Positions 26,833 through 36,057 of a DNA stretch of 64,000 nucleotides are shown piece by piece. The translations under genes and the position numbers were made by a program. The stretch comes from Aliiroseovarius sp. Z3 (GTDB lineage: Bacteria; Pseudomonadota; Alphaproteobacteria; Rhodobacterales; Rhodobacteraceae). Positions within the stretch are counted from its first letter, which is position 1. Every line of letters begins with the position of its first letter. The stretch lies in assembly GCF_029105185.1 (NCBI RefSeq), contig NZ_JAFMZK010000004.1, positions 124,001 to 188,000 on the forward strand, written 5' to 3'. The notes beneath the pieces are model-generated. The model saw only the letters and a program-made list of their open reading frames with translations, searched no databases and had not been told where the DNA came from.

Positions 26833-28779
26833 TTAGGCGAGATCGGGAGGCGTCGCTTCGCCCGCCAGCGCCGCCGCAACCTCGTCCAGCGGCAGCACTT
26901 TCGAATGCTTTTCGCCCAATCGGCGCATCGAAACAGTGCCGTCCTCAACCTCTTTCATGCCGCACGCCAGAATTACCGGAACCTTGCCCACTGAATGCTC
27001 GCGGACCTTATAGTTGATTTTCTCGTTGCGGATGTCGGCCTCGGCACGGATGCCCTTGGCGGTCAAAGCGTCAACCACCTGCTGAACATAGTCGTCGGCA
27101 TCCGAAACGATCGAAGCGACAACGACCTGACGCGGCGCCAGCCAAAACGGCAACTTGCCGGCGTGGCTTTCGATCAGGATGCCGATGAACCGCTCGAACG
27201 AACCAAGGGTCGCGCGATGCAGCATTACGGGGCGATGCTTTGCGCCATCTTCACCGATATAATTCGCATCCAGACGTTCCGGCAGGACAAAGTCCACCTG
27301 ATGGGTGCCACATTGCCAATCCCGCCCGATCGCGTCGGTCAGGACGAATTCCAGCTTCGGACCATAGAATGCCCCTTCACCGGGGTTCAATTCCGGCTCA
27401 ATGCCAGCGGCGCGGGTGGCGGCCAGCAGGGCGGTTTCGGCCTTGTCCCAGACCTCGTCCGATCCGGCGCGCATTTCGGGCCGATCCGAGAATTTGACCG
27501 AAAAACTCTCAAATCCGAGATCCTTATAGATCTTGGACAGGAACGAAATGAATTCGGCTGTTTCGCTTTCGATCTGGTCTTCGCGACAAAAGATATGGCC
27601 ATCATCCTGCGTGAACCCGCGCACACGCATGATCCCATGCAATGCACCTGATGGTTCATAGCGGTTGCACGACCCAAACTCGGCCATGCGCAACGGCAAA
27701 TCGCGATAGCTTTTCAGACCCTGATTATAGATTTGCACATGACACGGGCAGTTCATCGGCTTCAGCGCGTTCACCGACTTCTCGCGCGCGTGTTCCTCGT
27801 CCACTTCGACGATGAACATGTGCTCCTGATACTTTTCCCAGTGGCCCGAGGCTTCCCACAGTTTGCGGTCGACGACCTGCGGCGTATTCACTTCGACATA
27901 ACCACCGCGTTTTTGCTGGCGCCGCATGTAATCCTGAAGCTCGGTATAGACGGTCCAGCCATTGGGGTGCCAGAAAATCTGGCCCGGGGCCTCTTCCTGC
28001 ATGTGGAACAGGTCCATTTCTCGGCCCAGCTTGCGGTGGTCGCGTTTGGCAGCTTCCTCCAGCATATGCAGGTGCTTTTTCAGCTGTTCCTTGTTCTGGA
28101 AGCCCACGCCATAGATTCGCTGCAACATCGCGCGATCACTGTCGCCGCGCCAATAGGCACCAGCCACGCTCATCAGTTTGAACGCGTCTGCGGGCAGTTG
28201 GCCCGTATGTTGCAGGTGCGGTCCGCGGCACAGATCCTGCCAATGGCCATGCCAATACATGCGCAGCGGCTCATCGCCGGGAATGGCCTCAATCAACTCG
28301 ACCTTGTAAGGCTCGTTGTTGGCCTCATAGAACTTCACCGCGCGGTCGCGGTCCCAAATCTCGGTTGTCACCGGCTCGCGCTTGTTGATGATCTCTTTCA
28401 TCTTGGCTTCGATCTGGCCCAGGTCTTCCGGCGTGAACGGCTCTTCGCGGTCAAAGTCGTAATACCAGCCATTGTCGATGACCGGGCCGATGGTGACTTT
28501 CACATCCGGCCAGATTTCCTGTACCGCCCGCGCCATCACGTGCGCGAAATCGTGGCGGATCAGTTCCAACGCCTGTGCGTCGTCCTTCATCGTGTGAAGC
28601 GAGATTGATGCATCTTCGTTGATTGGCCACTGCATGTCCCAGTGGTTGCCGCTCACAGTTGCGGAAATGGCTTTCTTCGCCAGCGAGTTGGAAATGCTCG
28701 CCGCGACTTCGGCAGGGGTTACGCCCGCGTCATAGTCACGCGAATTGCCGTCAGGAAATGTAAGGGAAATCTGGCTCAT
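26833..28779 (-). CDS. thrS: Threonyl-tRNA synthetase
   Basis: 648 residues from the ATG at 28779, which follows GAGGAG. Domains in order: N-terminal TGS ([16 protein letters not shown]), editing domain ([17 protein letters not shown] with the HxxxH zinc/editing motif), class II catalytic core ([19 protein letters not shown]) and the C-terminal anticodon-binding domain. The enzyme charges tRNA-Thr and edits Ser-tRNA-Thr. An upstream frame that extends to 29526 is open by chance. No leader or riboswitch was seen. Divergent from an ABHD10-like hydrolase. Confidence 0.96.
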   Translation of the reverse strand: MSQISLTFPDGNSRDYDAGVTPAEVAASISNSLAKKAISATVSGNHWDMQWPINEDASISLHTMKDDAQALELIRHDFAHVMARAVQEIWPDVKVTIGPVIDNGWYYDFDREEPFTPEDLGQIEAKMKEIINKREPVTTEIWDRDRAVKFYEANNEPYKVELIEAIPGDEPLRMYWHGHWQDLCRGPHLQHTGQLPADAFKLMSVAGAYWRGDSDRAMLQRIYGVGFQNKEQLKKHLHMLEEAAKRDHRKLGREMDLFHMQEEAPGQIFWHPNGWTVYTELQDYMRRQQKRGGYVEVNTPQVVDRKLWEASGHWEKYQEHMFIVEVDEEHAREKSVNALKPMNCPCHVQIYNQGLKSYRDLPLRMAEFGSCNRYEPSGALHGIMRVRGFTQDDGHIFCREDQIESETAEFISFLSKIYKDLGFESFSVKFSDRPEMRAGSDEVWDKAETALLAATRAAGIEPELNPGEGAFYGPKLEFVLTDAIGRDWQCGTHQVDFVLPERLDANYIGEDGAKHRPVMLHRATLGSFERFIGILIESHAGKLPFWLAPRQVVVASIVSDADDYVQQVVDALTAKGIRAEADIRNEKINYKVREHSVGKVPVILACGMKEVEDGTVSMRRLGEKHSKVLPLDEVAAALAGEATPPDLA

Positions 28780-28947
28780 GGCCTGCTCCTCGTCGTTTTG
28801 GCGCCCACGGAACGCCCGGTTGCGGGTTATGTGTAGGCGCGTTTTGAACGTTGTGTGCGGCGCTGTCAACGGGGGTGGGCAAAGTTGGGGATTGCAGAGC
28901 ATTTCGCGCCCGGTATGGTTTGCGCAACACAACAGACGGGGAAGATC

Positions 28948-29697
28948 ATGTCCGACATCCAGTTTCTTGAGACCGCCAATGGTCGCCGCATTGCATACGC
29001 AAAGACAGACGGGCAGGGGCCGACGATTCTGTTCCTGTCTGGCCTGAAATCGGACATGGAGGGAACGAAGGCCGTTGCGCTGGAAGCCTGGGCCAAGACC
29101 GAGGGGCGGGCGTTCCTTCGGTTTGATTACTCGGGCCACGGGCAAAGCTTGGGTGAATTTACCGATGGCTGTATCGGAGACTGGCACGAGGACACGCTGG
29201 CTGTGGTCGATCAGTTGATTGATGGACCGGTCCTTGTTGTGGGAAGCTCGATGGGCGGCTGGCAATCGCTGCTTTTGGCACGAGCGCGACCGGGCCGTGT
29301 GGTTGGCCTTGTCACCATCGCTGCCGCACCGGATTTCACCGAAGATGGGTATTGGGCCGGATTCAGCGATGACCAGAAGGCCGAGTTGGAGCGCGAGGGT
29401 TCCCTGTCGATCCCGTCGGAGTATGACGAGGACTATATCATCACGAAGCGCCTGATCGAGGACGGGCGCGACCATCTGGTGTTGCGCAACCCCCTGACGC
29501 TCGACATGCCCGTCCGTTTCTTGCAAGGGACCGAGGATACGGCAGTGCCGACCACGCAGGCCGTCAAGTTATTGGAGCATGTCGACGGAAAAGACATCCG
29601 ATTGACGTTGGTCAAAGGGGCCGATCACCGGTTCTCGGACGATGAATGTCTGCGTACGATCCAAAAAATGGTCAAAGTGGTGTTGGCACGCGGCTGA
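28948..29697 (+). CDS. ABHD10-like alpha/beta hydrolase
   Basis: 249 residues from ATG 28948 (GGGGAAG upstream). The lid-less alpha/beta hydrolase has [21 protein letters not shown], nucleophile elbow GSSMGGW, acid in TEDTAVP and His in GADHRFS. The first and third segments match the ABHD10 depalmitoylase/esterase group known in eukaryotes and many alphaproteobacteria. The bacterial substrate is not established. A second alpha/beta hydrolase gene follows 96 bases on. Confidence 0.88.
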   Translation: MSDIQFLETANGRRIAYAKTDGQGPTILFLSGLKSDMEGTKAVALEAWAKTEGRAFLRFDYSGHGQSLGEFTDGCIGDWHEDTLAVVDQLIDGPVLVVGSSMGGWQSLLLARARPGRVVGLVTIAAAPDFTEDGYWAGFSDDQKAELEREGSLSIPSEYDEDYIITKRLIEDGRDHLVLRNPLTLDMPVRFLQGTEDTAVPTTQAVKLLEHVDGKDIRLTLVKGADHRFSDDECLRTIQKMVKVVLARG

Positions 29698-29793
29698 CGC
29701 CCTGGGGGTCATCGCGCCCGGCAATAGCGGCTTGCGCAATTGATTGCGGCACGCCAAAGTCCGGTCGAGGCACGACAAACAAGCGAGCAAACA

Positions 29794-30504
29794 ATGCAGG
29801 AACCTGTGGTTCTGATCCCCGGAATGATGTGTGACGCGCGTGTCTTCGGCCCGCAGATAGAGGACTTGTCGCGCGATCATATCGTGATTGTCGCCCCCCC
29901 GGTGCACGGCGAGACGATCCGTGACATGGCCGGTAACATTCTGGAAAACCTGCCGCCGCGCTTTGCGCTGGCCGGGCTGAGCATGGGGGGCATCGTTGCG
30001 ATGGAAATCGCACGCCGCGCGCCAGATCGGGTGTCGCGGCTGGCTTTGATTTCCACAACGCCCCTGCCGGACACGCCCGCCCAAGCGGCATGGCGCGAGC
30101 CACAGATCGTGCGTGCCAGTGCCGGACGGCTGGATGAAGCCATGGCGGAATCGCTGTCTCCGAACCATCTGGCCCCCGGTCCCGGACGGGATGCCATCGT
30201 TGCTTTGGTGCAAGACATGGCACATCGGCAGGGAGGTGAGATGTTCGTCCGCCAGTCACGCGCCCTTCAACGTCGCCCCGATGCTCAACGCAGTCTGCAA
30301 CGTTTGAAAGTGCCGGCCATGGTGATGTGCGGTGCGCATGATGGGCTGACTCCGCCCAAGCGCCACGAGACCATGGCCGCCCTTATTCCGGGCGCCGAGC
30401 TTGTGATTTTGCCGGAGGCTGGACACTTGCCGACGATAGAAGTGCCGCAGCAGGTTAACATCGGAATACGGGCATGGCTCGGCATGCCGCTGGAACTGAG
30501 GTGA
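29794..30504 (+). CDS. Alpha/beta hydrolase
   Basis: 236 residues from ATG 29794. Oxyanion loop region LIPGMMCDAR, nucleophile elbow GLSMGGI, Asp in GAHDGLTP and His in PEAGHLPTIE are in order. It resembles carboxylesterase-type hydrolases related to MhpC/BioH; the substrate is unknown. It shares no close similarity by eye with the neighbouring ABHD10-like protein. Confidence 0.85.
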   Translation: MQEPVVLIPGMMCDARVFGPQIEDLSRDHIVIVAPPVHGETIRDMAGNILENLPPRFALAGLSMGGIVAMEIARRAPDRVSRLALISTTPLPDTPAQAAWREPQIVRASAGRLDEAMAESLSPNHLAPGPGRDAIVALVQDMAHRQGGEMFVRQSRALQRRPDAQRSLQRLKVPAMVMCGAHDGLTPPKRHETMAALIPGAELVILPEAGHLPTIEVPQQVNIGIRAWLGMPLELR

Positions 30505-30526
30505 AGAGATTACCGTCTGAGCCATA

Positions 30527-30558
30527 AGAAAAGGCGCAGGGATGACTGCGCCTTGTTC
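30527..30558. terminator. Bidirectional terminator, hydrolase / phaZ
   Basis: AAGGCGCAG (30531-30539) and CTGCGCCTT (30546-30554) form a 9-bp stem with A- and T-rich flanks on both strands, between two convergent genes. Confidence 0.8.
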
Positions 30559-30573
30559 TTAAGATCAGTTGTG

Positions 30574-31893
30574 TTACTTGCCCGCGGCTTTCACGACCTT
30601 CAACTTGGCAGGTTTCGATGCCGTTTTCTTGGCGCGTTTCTTGGCTGCTTGTGCCGCGTGTCGTCCGTCGTTCTGATCAATGAAGTCCAGAACCAAAGGA
30701 CGGATATTGTTGCGCCAGCTTTTGCCCGCAAAGATGCCGTAATGGCCTGCGCCATCTTCGACATGGCTGGCTTTCTTATCGGCAGACAAGCCGGTCAGCA
30801 GGTCCAATGCCGCGATGCACTGGCCGGGGGCAGTGATATCGTCTTTGGTGCCTTCGACCGTTTTGACCGCGACATCGGTGATCGCACCGATATTCACCGT
30901 ATGGCCGTCAACGACAAATGCGTTCTTGGCGATTTCGCTGTTCTTGAAGACCCGTTCAACGGTCGTCAGGTAAAATTCAGCGGTCATATCCATAACGGCA
31001 AGATATTCGTCGTAGAAGCGGTTGTGCTTGTCATGCTCGGTTGCTTCGCCCTTGGCCACGCGCATGATCTGCTCCGAGAAGGCTTTGGTATGCTTCTCGC
31101 CATTCATGGACATGAAGCCTGCCAATTGCAGCAGGCCGGGATAGACCATCCGACCGGCGCCCTTGTATTTGAACCCGACGCGTTGAATGGCGGTTTCCTC
31201 TAACTGCCCCATCGTCACACGACGGCCGAAATCAGTCACATCGGTGGCTGCGGCATCGGGATCAATCGGTCCGCCGATCAGCGTCAGTGTCTGGGGTTGG
31301 GCGTCGGGGTCCAACTCGGCCAGATAGGCCGTGGCCGCGAGCGTGAGGGGGGCAGGCTGGCAGACCGCGACAACGTTGATGTCAGGGCCAAGATGGCGCA
31401 TGAAATCGACCAGATAGAGGGTATAATCCTCGATATCAAATTTACCGGCGCTGACCGGAATGTCGCGCGCGTTGTGCCAATCCGTGATGTAAACTTCGGC
31501 ATCTGGAAGAAGGCTTGCGACGGTCGACCGCAGAAGGGTTGCATAGTGGCCTGACATCGGGGCCACCAGCAGAATGCGGCGATTTTTCTCGGGGCGACCG
31601 GTGACTTTGAACTGGATCAGGTCGCCAAATGGACGTTCGACCAGTTTGTCGATCTGCACAACATGATCGCGACCATCGTCACCGACGACGCTCATGATGC
31701 CCCAGTCGGGTTTGGTGACCATGCGATCAAAGCTGCGTTCGGTGACTTGGCCCCAAGCCGCCATAATCTGAAAAAACGGGTTGGGAACCAAGGCGGTTGC
31801 TGGGTACGAGCCCATGGCGGCAGCCGTTGCGCCCAGCCACTGATTCGTGTTGCGGATCGTCTCCATCAGATCGTAAGTCGCCATGTACCGCAT
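30574..31893 (-). CDS. phaZ: Intracellular polyhydroxyalkanoate depolymerase
   Basis: 439 residues with the PHB depolymerase layout: PFFQIMAAWGQ near the N-terminus, the lipase-box-like VCQPAPL with cysteine nucleophile, and FVVDGHTVN and GHYGIFAGK in the C-terminal half. It breaks down stored polyester granules inside the cell. The last 35 residues are Lys- and Ala-rich (AAKKRAKK), which may aid granule or DNA binding. ATG 31893 has AAGG upstream. It is divergent from phaC across about 100 bases. Confidence 0.93.
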   Translation of the reverse strand: MRYMATYDLMETIRNTNQWLGATAAAMGSYPATALVPNPFFQIMAAWGQVTERSFDRMVTKPDWGIMSVVGDDGRDHVVQIDKLVERPFGDLIQFKVTGRPEKNRRILLVAPMSGHYATLLRSTVASLLPDAEVYITDWHNARDIPVSAGKFDIEDYTLYLVDFMRHLGPDINVVAVCQPAPLTLAATAYLAELDPDAQPQTLTLIGGPIDPDAAATDVTDFGRRVTMGQLEETAIQRVGFKYKGAGRMVYPGLLQLAGFMSMNGEKHTKAFSEQIMRVAKGEATEHDKHNRFYDEYLAVMDMTAEFYLTTVERVFKNSEIAKNAFVVDGHTVNIGAITDVAVKTVEGTKDDITAPGQCIAALDLLTGLSADKKASHVEDGAGHYGIFAGKSWRNNIRPLVLDFIDQNDGRHAAQAAKKRAKKTASKPAKLKVVKAAGK

Positions 31894-31944
31894 GTTATAT
31901 TAGCCTTTGATTTTACGCGCTGCATTCGCATAATTGGTATCATA

Positions 31945-31971
31945 TGCAGTTTTTTCGATGCTGCACCTGCA
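31945..31971. promoter_or_regulatory. Candidate PhaR site in the phaZ-phaC intergenic region
   Basis: TGCAG and CTGCA form an inverted repeat (31945-31949 and 31961-31965), and CTGCACCTGCA (31961-31971) is a weak match to CTGC-N3-GCAG, the binding site reported for Rhodobacter-type PhaR. It lies about 25-50 bases before phaC and could serve both genes. Confidence 0.4.
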
Positions 31972-31996
31972 AAAACCATAGGGGGGAATTTGTTTC

Positions 31997-33790
31997 ATGA
32001 CAACTGACCAAGTAAACAATGGCCAGGAACTGAGTGAACTGAACAACAACCTCGCCCGCATCGAAGAGCTGTCAAAGCGTCTGGCCAACATCATGGCAAA
32101 TCGAAAACCCGTGCGCCCCAGTTTGCAAGCGCCGGGGCAGGAATTCTATGTGAAAGCAGCGGGGACGATTTGGGCCGACATGATGGCGAACCCGACAAAG
32201 ATGTTCGAACATCAGGTCGCCTTTTGGGGCAAATCGCTGGAACATGCGATTGAAGCGCAAGCGGCGCTGGCCGCCGGTGACTTCAAGGCGCCCGAGGATC
32301 CCGGCCCGAAGGACCGCCGTTTCTCGAACCCGCTCTGGGATTCCCACCCCTATTACAACTTCGTCAAGCAGCAATACCTGATCAGTTCGCAGACCATGGA
32401 AGACGCACTGAAAGACGTCGAAGGGCTGGACGCTGCAGATACAAAACGGATGGAGTTCTTTACCCATCAAATCATCGACATGATGAGCCCAACGAATTTC
32501 TTAGCCACCAACCCCGATGCATTGGAACGCGCTGTCGAAACAAACGGACAGTCGCTGGTACAGGGGCTGGAAAACCTTGTTGCGGATCTTGAGGCCAATG
32601 ATGGCGAGCTTTTGGTCAAGCTGGTGGACGAAAGTGCGTTTGAGGTCGGCAAGAACATCGCGACGACGCCGGGGCAGGTGGTCTATCGCAACCGGATGAT
32701 GGAACTGATCCAGTATGCCCCGACGACCGAAAAAGTGCATGCGACGCCCCTGATCATCTTTCCGCCCTGGATCAACAAGTTCTACATCATGGACCTGAAA
32801 GAACAGAACAGCCTGATCAAATGGATAGTGGATCAGGGCTATACCCTGTTCGTCGTCAGCTGGGTAAACCCGGACGCGTCCTATGCGGACGTGGGGCTGG
32901 GCGACTATATAGAAGACGGCTATCTGGCCGCGATGCGCGAGGTGAAAGCCATCACCAACCAGAAGAAAGTCAATGTGGTTGGATATTGCATCGCAGGCAC
33001 CACCCTGTCGCTAACATTGTCTTTGATGAAGAAACGCGGGGATAAATCCGTCAACTCCGCCACCTTCTTCACCACCCTGACCGATTTCGAGGATCAGGGC
33101 GAAGTGGGTGTCTTTCTGGACGATGATTTTGTCAGCGGTATCGAGGAAGAGGTGGCCGAGCGCGGCTATCTGGACAGCTTCTTCATGTCGCGGACATTCT
33201 CGTATCTGCGGCCCAATGACCTGATCTATGGACCTGCGATCAACAGCTATATGCTGGGCAAGACGCCCCCGGCCTTCGACCTTCTGTATTGGAACGGGGA
33301 CAGCACAAACCTGCCCGCCAAGATGACCGTCGAATACCTGCGCGGCCTGTGTCAGGACAACCGCTTTGCCAAGGGTGATTTTGAACTGTTGGGCGAGCAT
33401 CTTTCGATTTCGGATGTGGAGGTGCCGCTTTGCGCGATTGCGTGCGAGACCGACCACATTGCCGCGTGGAAGACATCATATGATGGTGTTCGGCAGATGG
33501 GATCAAAGGACAAGACCTTTATCGTTTCACAAAGCGGGCATATCGCGGGGATCGTGAACCCGCCGTCGAAAAAGAAGTATGGTCACTATGTCAACGAAGA
33601 CTGGCCCGCCGCGTCGGATGACTGGATGGACGGGGCGACTTTCAACGAGGGGTCCTGGTGGGGGCGTTGGGACGCGTGGCTGTCCAAACGTTCCGGCAAG
33701 CAGGTCGAGGCACGAGAGGTCGGCGATTCGTCGCACAAACCTCTGGCGCCAGCACCGGGCACCTACGTTGTGGCCAAACCAAACACCTGA
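31997..33790 (+). CDS. phaC: Class I poly(3-hydroxyalkanoate) synthase
   Basis: 597 residues, the usual size of class I PhaC. The catalytic box is GYCIAGTTL, where cysteine is the nucleophile; Asp and His of the triad lie in CETDHIAAWK and QSGHIAGIVN. It polymerises hydroxyacyl-CoA into granules. Start ATG 31997 has GGGGGGAATT upstream. It heads phaC-phaP-phaR on the plus strand, with a two-site operator between it and phaP. Confidence 0.95.
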   Translation: MTTDQVNNGQELSELNNNLARIEELSKRLANIMANRKPVRPSLQAPGQEFYVKAAGTIWADMMANPTKMFEHQVAFWGKSLEHAIEAQAALAAGDFKAPEDPGPKDRRFSNPLWDSHPYYNFVKQQYLISSQTMEDALKDVEGLDAADTKRMEFFTHQIIDMMSPTNFLATNPDALERAVETNGQSLVQGLENLVADLEANDGELLVKLVDESAFEVGKNIATTPGQVVYRNRMMELIQYAPTTEKVHATPLIIFPPWINKFYIMDLKEQNSLIKWIVDQGYTLFVVSWVNPDASYADVGLGDYIEDGYLAAMREVKAITNQKKVNVVGYCIAGTTLSLTLSLMKKRGDKSVNSATFFTTLTDFEDQGEVGVFLDDDFVSGIEEEVAERGYLDSFFMSRTFSYLRPNDLIYGPAINSYMLGKTPPAFDLLYWNGDSTNLPAKMTVEYLRGLCQDNRFAKGDFELLGEHLSISDVEVPLCAIACETDHIAAWKTSYDGVRQMGSKDKTFIVSQSGHIAGIVNPPSKKKYGHYVNEDWPAASDDWMDGATFNEGSWWGRWDAWLSKRSGKQVEAREVGDSSHKPLAPAPGTYVVAKPNT

Positions 33791-33814
33791 TTTTCAACAA
33801 CTTAAAATTGTTAC

Positions 33815-33857
33815 ATGCTGCAGTGCAGAAAAAGCTTGATTTTCTGCACTGCAGCAT
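33815..33857. promoter_or_regulatory. Double PhaR operator between phaC and phaP
   Basis: A perfect 18-bp inverted repeat (33815-33832 and 33840-33857) with a 7-base spacer contains two exact CTGC-N3-GCAG sites (33818-33828, CTGCAGTGCAG; 33844-33854, CTGCACTGCAG). It lies 67 bases before phaP and most likely binds the PHA repressor PhaR. Binding is inferred from the known motif. Confidence 0.72.
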
Positions 33858-33923
33858 ACATATTCTCCTCATAACAAATTCAGGCGCCCTCCTCCTCCCG
33901 GCGCCAAACCACGGAGAAATGAA

Positions 33924-34367
33924 ATGACTAAGGCACAAGACTTCACCAAGATGTTCCAAGACATGATGGGCAACTTCCCTGTTGACATGTCGGTTGCTCA
34001 AGACGCCTTCAAAAACCAGGCTGCTCTGGGCGAAAAACTGTCGAAAGTTGCTCTGCAAGCTGCAGACAAATCGGCTGAAATCTCGACCAAATGGACCAAA
34101 GAAACTCTGGTCAAAATGGGCGACGTCACGACTGCAAAAGAAGAAGCTGCTGAATATGGCAAAGCCGTAACCGACTTCGCTTCGGCTCAGGCCGAGCTGG
34201 CCGCTGAAAACCTGGCTGCCTTCGCTGAAGTTGCGAAAAAAGTTCAAGCTGAAACCGTCGAGCTGCTGATGGCTGCCGGTAAAGAGCTGGGCGACGACGC
34301 ACAAGCTGCTGTTAAAAAAGCAACTGACGAAGTTCAGAAAGCCGCCAAAAAAGCGACTGCCAAGTAA
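33924..34367 (+). CDS. phaP: Phasin (granule-associated protein)
   Basis: 147 residues, largely amphipathic helix without cysteines, rich in Ala, Lys and Glu; the segment FASAQAELAAENLAAFAEVA and the Lys/Ala-rich C-terminus are typical of phasins. Phasins coat polyester granules and control their size. GGAG lies nine bases upstream. Codon use here is unusually uniform (many CTG, GCT, AAA), as expected of a highly expressed gene. Terminator follows. Confidence 0.92.
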   Translation: MTKAQDFTKMFQDMMGNFPVDMSVAQDAFKNQAALGEKLSKVALQAADKSAEISTKWTKETLVKMGDVTTAKEEAAEYGKAVTDFASAQAELAAENLAAFAEVAKKVQAETVELLMAAGKELGDDAQAAVKKATDEVQKAAKKATAK

Positions 34368-34411
34368 GCGAATACTGCCGGATACCAACCTCCCGATCCG
34401 GCCTATTGCTG

Positions 34412-34439
34412 AAGGGCGAGCCTCGTGCTCGCCCTTTTT
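34412..34439 (+). terminator. Rho-independent terminator of phaP
   Basis: AAGGGCGAGC and GCTCGCCCTT form a perfect 10-bp stem with a 5-base loop ending in five T, 44 bases after the phaP stop. Confidence 0.9.
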
Positions 34440-34515
34440 CTGTTTGAGTTGGCACTTGTCCCTCACGTAATGTTTGATCAAAACGCTTGCCTTTGATGTG
34501 GGCTTTGTTAGGCTT

Positions 34516-34526
34516 TTGCAGTGCAG
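34516..34526. promoter_or_regulatory. Candidate PhaR autoregulatory site
   Basis: TTGCAGTGCAG differs at one base from the CTGCAGTGCAG sites before phaP and lies 27 bases before the phaR start, as expected for autoregulation. Confidence 0.5.
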
Positions 34527-34553
34527 CAAACACAGCTGCTGCGGGGAGAGAAG

Positions 34554-35117
34554 ATGGCTCAGAAACAAGAACCACTGCTGATCAAGCGCTACGCAAGTCG
34601 TCGCCTTTATAACACCGAAACCTCGGACTACGTCACATTGGACGACATAGCCGGGTTCATCCGCGATGGTCGCGAGGTGCAGATTATCGACCTGAAATCG
34701 GGTGATGATCTGACGCGCCAGTATCTGCTTCAGATTGTTGCCGAACATGAAAGCCGGGGCGAAAGCGTTTTGCCGGTGGATGTGCTGACCGATCTGGTGA
34801 GGTCCTATACCACGCAGGCGAATAGTGTCGTGCCGCAATTTCTGGCCGCGAGTTTCGAAATGTTGCGCGATGGCCAATCCAAGATGATGGAGAACTTCGG
34901 CGCAATGGGAAATCCGATGGCGCAGATGCCCGGGTTCGAGGCGATGCAAGCGCAACAGGAAGCTTTCATGAAAGCAATGATGAGCGGCTTTCCCGGTGGT
35001 GCAGCATCTTCAGATGACGATGAGGCGGAAAAACCGGAAGCGGGATCCAAGGACGAACTGGACGCCATAAAGAAACAGTTGGCTGAACTTCAGAAAAAGC
35101 TATCTGGTCTGGGCTGA
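34554..35117 (+). CDS. phaR: Polyhydroxyalkanoate synthesis repressor PhaR
   Basis: 187 residues from ATG 34554 (GGGGAG upstream). The N-terminal region LLIKRYASRRLYNTETSDYV is the PHB/PHA accumulation regulator DNA-binding domain, followed by TRQYLLQIVAEHES and the second PHB_acc domain. It represses phasin genes until granules form, then is titrated onto polymer. The acidic C-terminus (DDDEAEKPEA) ends in a helix. Terminator follows. Confidence 0.93.
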   Translation: MAQKQEPLLIKRYASRRLYNTETSDYVTLDDIAGFIRDGREVQIIDLKSGDDLTRQYLLQIVAEHESRGESVLPVDVLTDLVRSYTTQANSVVPQFLAASFEMLRDGQSKMMENFGAMGNPMAQMPGFEAMQAQQEAFMKAMMSGFPGGAASSDDDEAEKPEAGSKDELDAIKKQLAELQKKLSGLG

Positions 35118-35142
35118 CCAACAAGCCCAAACCGATCATGAG

Positions 35143-35173
35143 AAAGGGACGCGTCTTGCTCGCGTCCCTTTGT
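35143..35173. terminator. Terminator between phaR and lexA
   Basis: AAAGGGACGCG and CGCGTCCCTTT form a perfect 11-bp stem with a 7-base loop; it lies between convergent phaR and lexA and may serve both strands. Confidence 0.85.
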
Positions 35174-35202
35174 TCATTTCAGGGCGGCTTGCCAGAAGAT
35201 GA

Positions 35203-35901
35203 TCAGTAGGTGCGGATCAACCCCACCAGTTTACCTTGTACCTTGACCTGACCTTCCGGCAACAAGCGGGTTTCATAGGCCGGGTTGGCGGCTTCCAGCG
35301 CAATCATCCCATCGGTTTTGCGAAACCGTTTCAACGTGGCCTCATACCCGTCCACCTGCGCCACGACGATGTCACCGTTCTGCGCCTGACTGGTCTCGCG
35401 GATGACCACGACATCACCGTTGTTGATCCCCGCGTCGATCATCGAGTCGCCCTTGACCTCGAGCGCATAGTGACGCCCGCCCGTGGCCAGCATGGTTTCC
35501 GGCACAGACACGTGTTGCGCGCCGTCCGTGATGGCTTCGATCGGTTCACCCGCCGCGATGCGTCCCATCAGGGGCAGGTCGCTAACCCCTAAACCTTCGA
35601 GGGGAATGGCATTTGCTGGCGTCTGTTCGGGGCGGTCGCCTTGGATCACGCGCGGCTCGAAACCGGCGCGCCCGGCATTTTCAAGTGGTTCGGGCAGCTT
35701 CACAATCTCGATTGCGCGGGCGCGGTGGGCAAGGCGGCGGATAAAACCACGCTCTTCCAAAGCGGTGATCAACCGGTGAATCCCGGATTTGGATCGCAGG
35801 TCCAGGGCTTCTTTCATCTCGTCAAAGGACGGAGGTACACCGTCGCGTTGAATCCGTTTGTGAATGAAATCCAAAAGTTCCAACTGCTTGCGTGTCAACA
35901 T
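35203..35901 (-). CDS. lexA: SOS repressor LexA
   Basis: 232 residues: an N-terminal winged helix ([20 protein letters not shown]) and a C-terminal S24 autoprotease. The self-cleavage site is Ala-Gly in RIAAGEP; the catalytic Ser is in GDSMIDAG and Lys in ATLKRF. DNA damage and RecA induce self-cleavage and derepress repair genes. Two overlapping GTTC-N7-GTTC boxes lie just upstream. It follows moeA on the same strand but has its own promoter region. Confidence 0.95.
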   Translation of the reverse strand: MLTRKQLELLDFIHKRIQRDGVPPSFDEMKEALDLRSKSGIHRLITALEERGFIRRLAHRARAIEIVKLPEPLENAGRAGFEPRVIQGDRPEQTPANAIPLEGLGVSDLPLMGRIAAGEPIEAITDGAQHVSVPETMLATGGRHYALEVKGDSMIDAGINNGDVVVIRETSQAQNGDIVVAQVDGYEATLKRFRKTDGMIALEAANPAYETRLLPEGQVKVQGKLVGLIRTY

Positions 35902-35977
35902 GCTCTCGCACCTCCGTCTTTGTTCACTCCTGCGCTGCTGGCTAGACCAGCGGCTGGAAGGGCCCTCGTTGCGGGGC

Positions 35978-36003
35978 GTTCAAGGAATGTTCTATCCCTG
36001 TTC
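35978..36003. promoter_or_regulatory. Two overlapping LexA (SOS) boxes
   Basis: GTTC occurs at 35978, 35989 and 36000, each separated by exactly seven bases, giving two overlapping GTTC-N7-GTTC boxes. This is the alphaproteobacterial LexA site, and it lies 77-102 bases before the lexA start codon. Confidence 0.85.
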
Positions 36004-36057
36004 CCTTTTTGTGTCAACGGCGCACGTCGGACGGGAAAGTCCGGCTTGCAGATCGTG

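Noticed and set aside
28780-29526. Upstream extension of the thrS frame
   Set aside because: Open by chance opposite the hydrolase gene; thrS has a strong ribosome site and family-typical N-terminus at 28779.
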